The translations under genes and the position numbers were made by a program. From positions 1 through 64,000 of the forward strand of contig NZ_AUAT01000012.1 in the NCBI RefSeq assembly GCF_000428865.1: 64,000 nt of DNA. The letters run 5' to 3'. This document shows, piece after piece, positions 63,168 to 64,000 of this stretch. How positions within the stretch are numbered: position 1 is the first letter of the stretch; the number at the start of each line of letters is the position of its first letter. The notes under the pieces are model-generated. The model made no database searches. It saw nothing but the letters and a program-made list of their open reading frames with translations, and was not told the DNA's origin. The DNA comes from Eremococcus coleocola DSM 15696. Its GTDB lineage: Bacteria > Bacillota > Bacilli > Lactobacillales > Aerococcaceae.

Positions 63168-64000
63168 TCAAAAAGTTTGGCTAATTTGTAAATCTAAATA
63201 AGTAATCTCTTGTTTTTCCCAGGCACGAATTAAGTCAGTCTTCCGTGCTTCTAGGCCACCTAAGGCTATACCACAGTCGCCCCCACCCGCTCCGGAAGAT
63301 TTAGCCGCATAGCCATAGACTTGGGCTAGGCTAATCATCGTTTCTAATTGCGGCGTTAAAATACCCAGCTTTAAATGATGAGATAGGTTATCCAATTGTT
63401 GACCGATCTTATTGATTAAGCTTTGACTTTGGCCTACATCATCTTGAATCAAGGCAGTTTTTAAAGCCAAGACCGCATCCTTATTCTCAGCTAAAAACTC
63501 CTGATAAAGCTGAGGTTCCTGTTGACTGGCCTCTTTAAAATTAGCCACAAAATGGTCAGAAGAGGCAGGACTCTGGGTCCATGCCACTAAAAAGTCAATT
63601 TTACTAGGTACTGGCAAAGATTCAATTTGCAAGTTCGGCCAGGAATTTTCCAAAAAGAAATCAATCGTTTGATTCTGAGAAACCTGGTCAGCTAACCATT
63701 GGCGATCTGGGGCTTGATAATAGACCCAGCCTCCAAAGGCAGCGGCAGCTAGGTCACCAAAGGACCCATTATTGCCCAGGTTAACTAGGGCTAGGACAGC
63801 TAATTTATAAACATCTAAAGGGGAATCAGCCTGGTAACCATAAAAATCAAGGAGGGCTCTAATCGTAGCTACTGTAATAGCGCCAGAGGAACCTAGCCCA
63901 AATTTTTTGCCGCTAACTTCCTCGACTAAGTCACTCATTGTTTCTAAATGATAATCAGCGATGACTTGTCCCTTCTGACGAAAGAAAACTTCAACAATCT
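63168..64000 (-). CDS. mvaK2: Phosphomevalonate kinase (partial, 5' end outside the window)
   Basis: The C-terminal about 277 residues of a GHMP kinase; the frame stays open to the window edge (VEVFFRQKGQVIADYHLE precedes the first Met at 63938). The ATP loop KFGLGSSGAITVA and the late SSGAGGGDCGIAL are present. Converts phosphomevalonate to diphosphomevalonate. It ends 11 bp before fni; mvaK1 and mvaD are expected beyond the edge. Confidence 0.92.
   Translation of the reverse strand, partial: IVEVFFRQKGQVIADYHLETMSDLVEEVSGKKFGLGSSGAITVATIRALLDFYGYQADSPLDVYKLAVLALVNLGNNGSFGDLAAAAFGGWVYYQAPDRQWLADQVSQNQTIDFFLENSWPNLQIESLPVPSKIDFLVAWTQSPASSDHFVANFKEASQQEPQLYQEFLAENKDAVLALKTALIQDDVGQSQSLINKIGQQLDNLSHHLKLGILTPQLETMISLAQVYGYAAKSSGAGGGDCGIALGGLEARKTDLIRAWEKQEITYLDLQISQTF

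Overview
The window looks like chromosome of a low-GC Gram-positive of the order Lactobacillales, probably Aerococcaceae-like; I cannot name the genus. The grounds are the 16S rRNA 5' end, a fused glutathione synthetase (gshF), the mevalonate genes mvaK2-fni, lipoate scavenging, a water-forming NADH oxidase, and operator types of this group (CopY, GlnR/TnrA, WalR, CcpA cre sites, a T-box). I found no phage, insertion sequence or CRISPR array.

Layout. 1-560: 5' end of a 16S rRNA gene (minus strand) with tandem promoters. 0.6-10.8 kb: gshF, pepA-lplA, a nitroreductase pseudogene, ecsAB, tRNA-Lys, a divergent phosphofructokinase and exoA. 10.9-18.2 kb: a minus-strand locus joining a beta-CASP/MBL hydrolase, a cytosolic 5'-nucleotidase-like phosphoesterase and a Ugp-type ABC importer. 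18.5-31 kb: Apf-like wall protein with a WalR box, oligopeptidase F, aminotransferase plus Lrp regulator, a beta-lactamase-fold wall protein, a trigger-factor-like protein, a 48-residue orphan protein, NADH oxidase, ArsR regulator and a MATE exporter. 31.3-36.6 kb: two flavodoxin-fold FMN reductases, one with an unusual tail of repeated flavinylation-like motifs, and a GlnR-type glutamine importer. 36.7-46.8 kb: a compact five-gene operon (patatin to DUF697-like protein), aldehyde and aldo/keto enzymes, and copper export (copA, copZ).

The most notable region is 47.1-61.7 kb. It carries what looks like a complete polyhydroxybutyrate (PHB) cycle. Thiolase, NADH-type 3-hydroxybutyryl-CoA dehydrogenase and crotonase lead from acetyl-CoA to crotonyl-CoA. 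A MaoC-type (R)-hydratase (PhaJ) would give (R)-3-hydroxybutyryl-CoA, a class III synthase (PhaC+PhaE) would polymerise it, and a PhaZ-like hydrolase would mobilise it. An acetoacetate-type CoA-transferase, two acyl-CoA dehydrogenase-family flavoproteins, a hotdog thioesterase and a LysR regulator accompany them. No PhaB-type reductase is present in the window, so the polymer would be made by the S-3HB-CoA/crotonyl-CoA route. The thiolase operon and the second acyl-CoA dehydrogenase share the same promoter plan: a near-identical LysR-type dyad about 65-70 bp upstream of the predicted start site and a CcpA cre site on the start site. PhaE ends in a Lys/Ala/Pro-rich tail like those of DNA-binding phasins.

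Other points of interest are a T-box leader feeding a 69-residue orphan membrane protein, and a structured repeat found twice, each time just after an operon-end hairpin. The window ends at 62-64 kb in mvaK2-fni (isoprenoid precursors).
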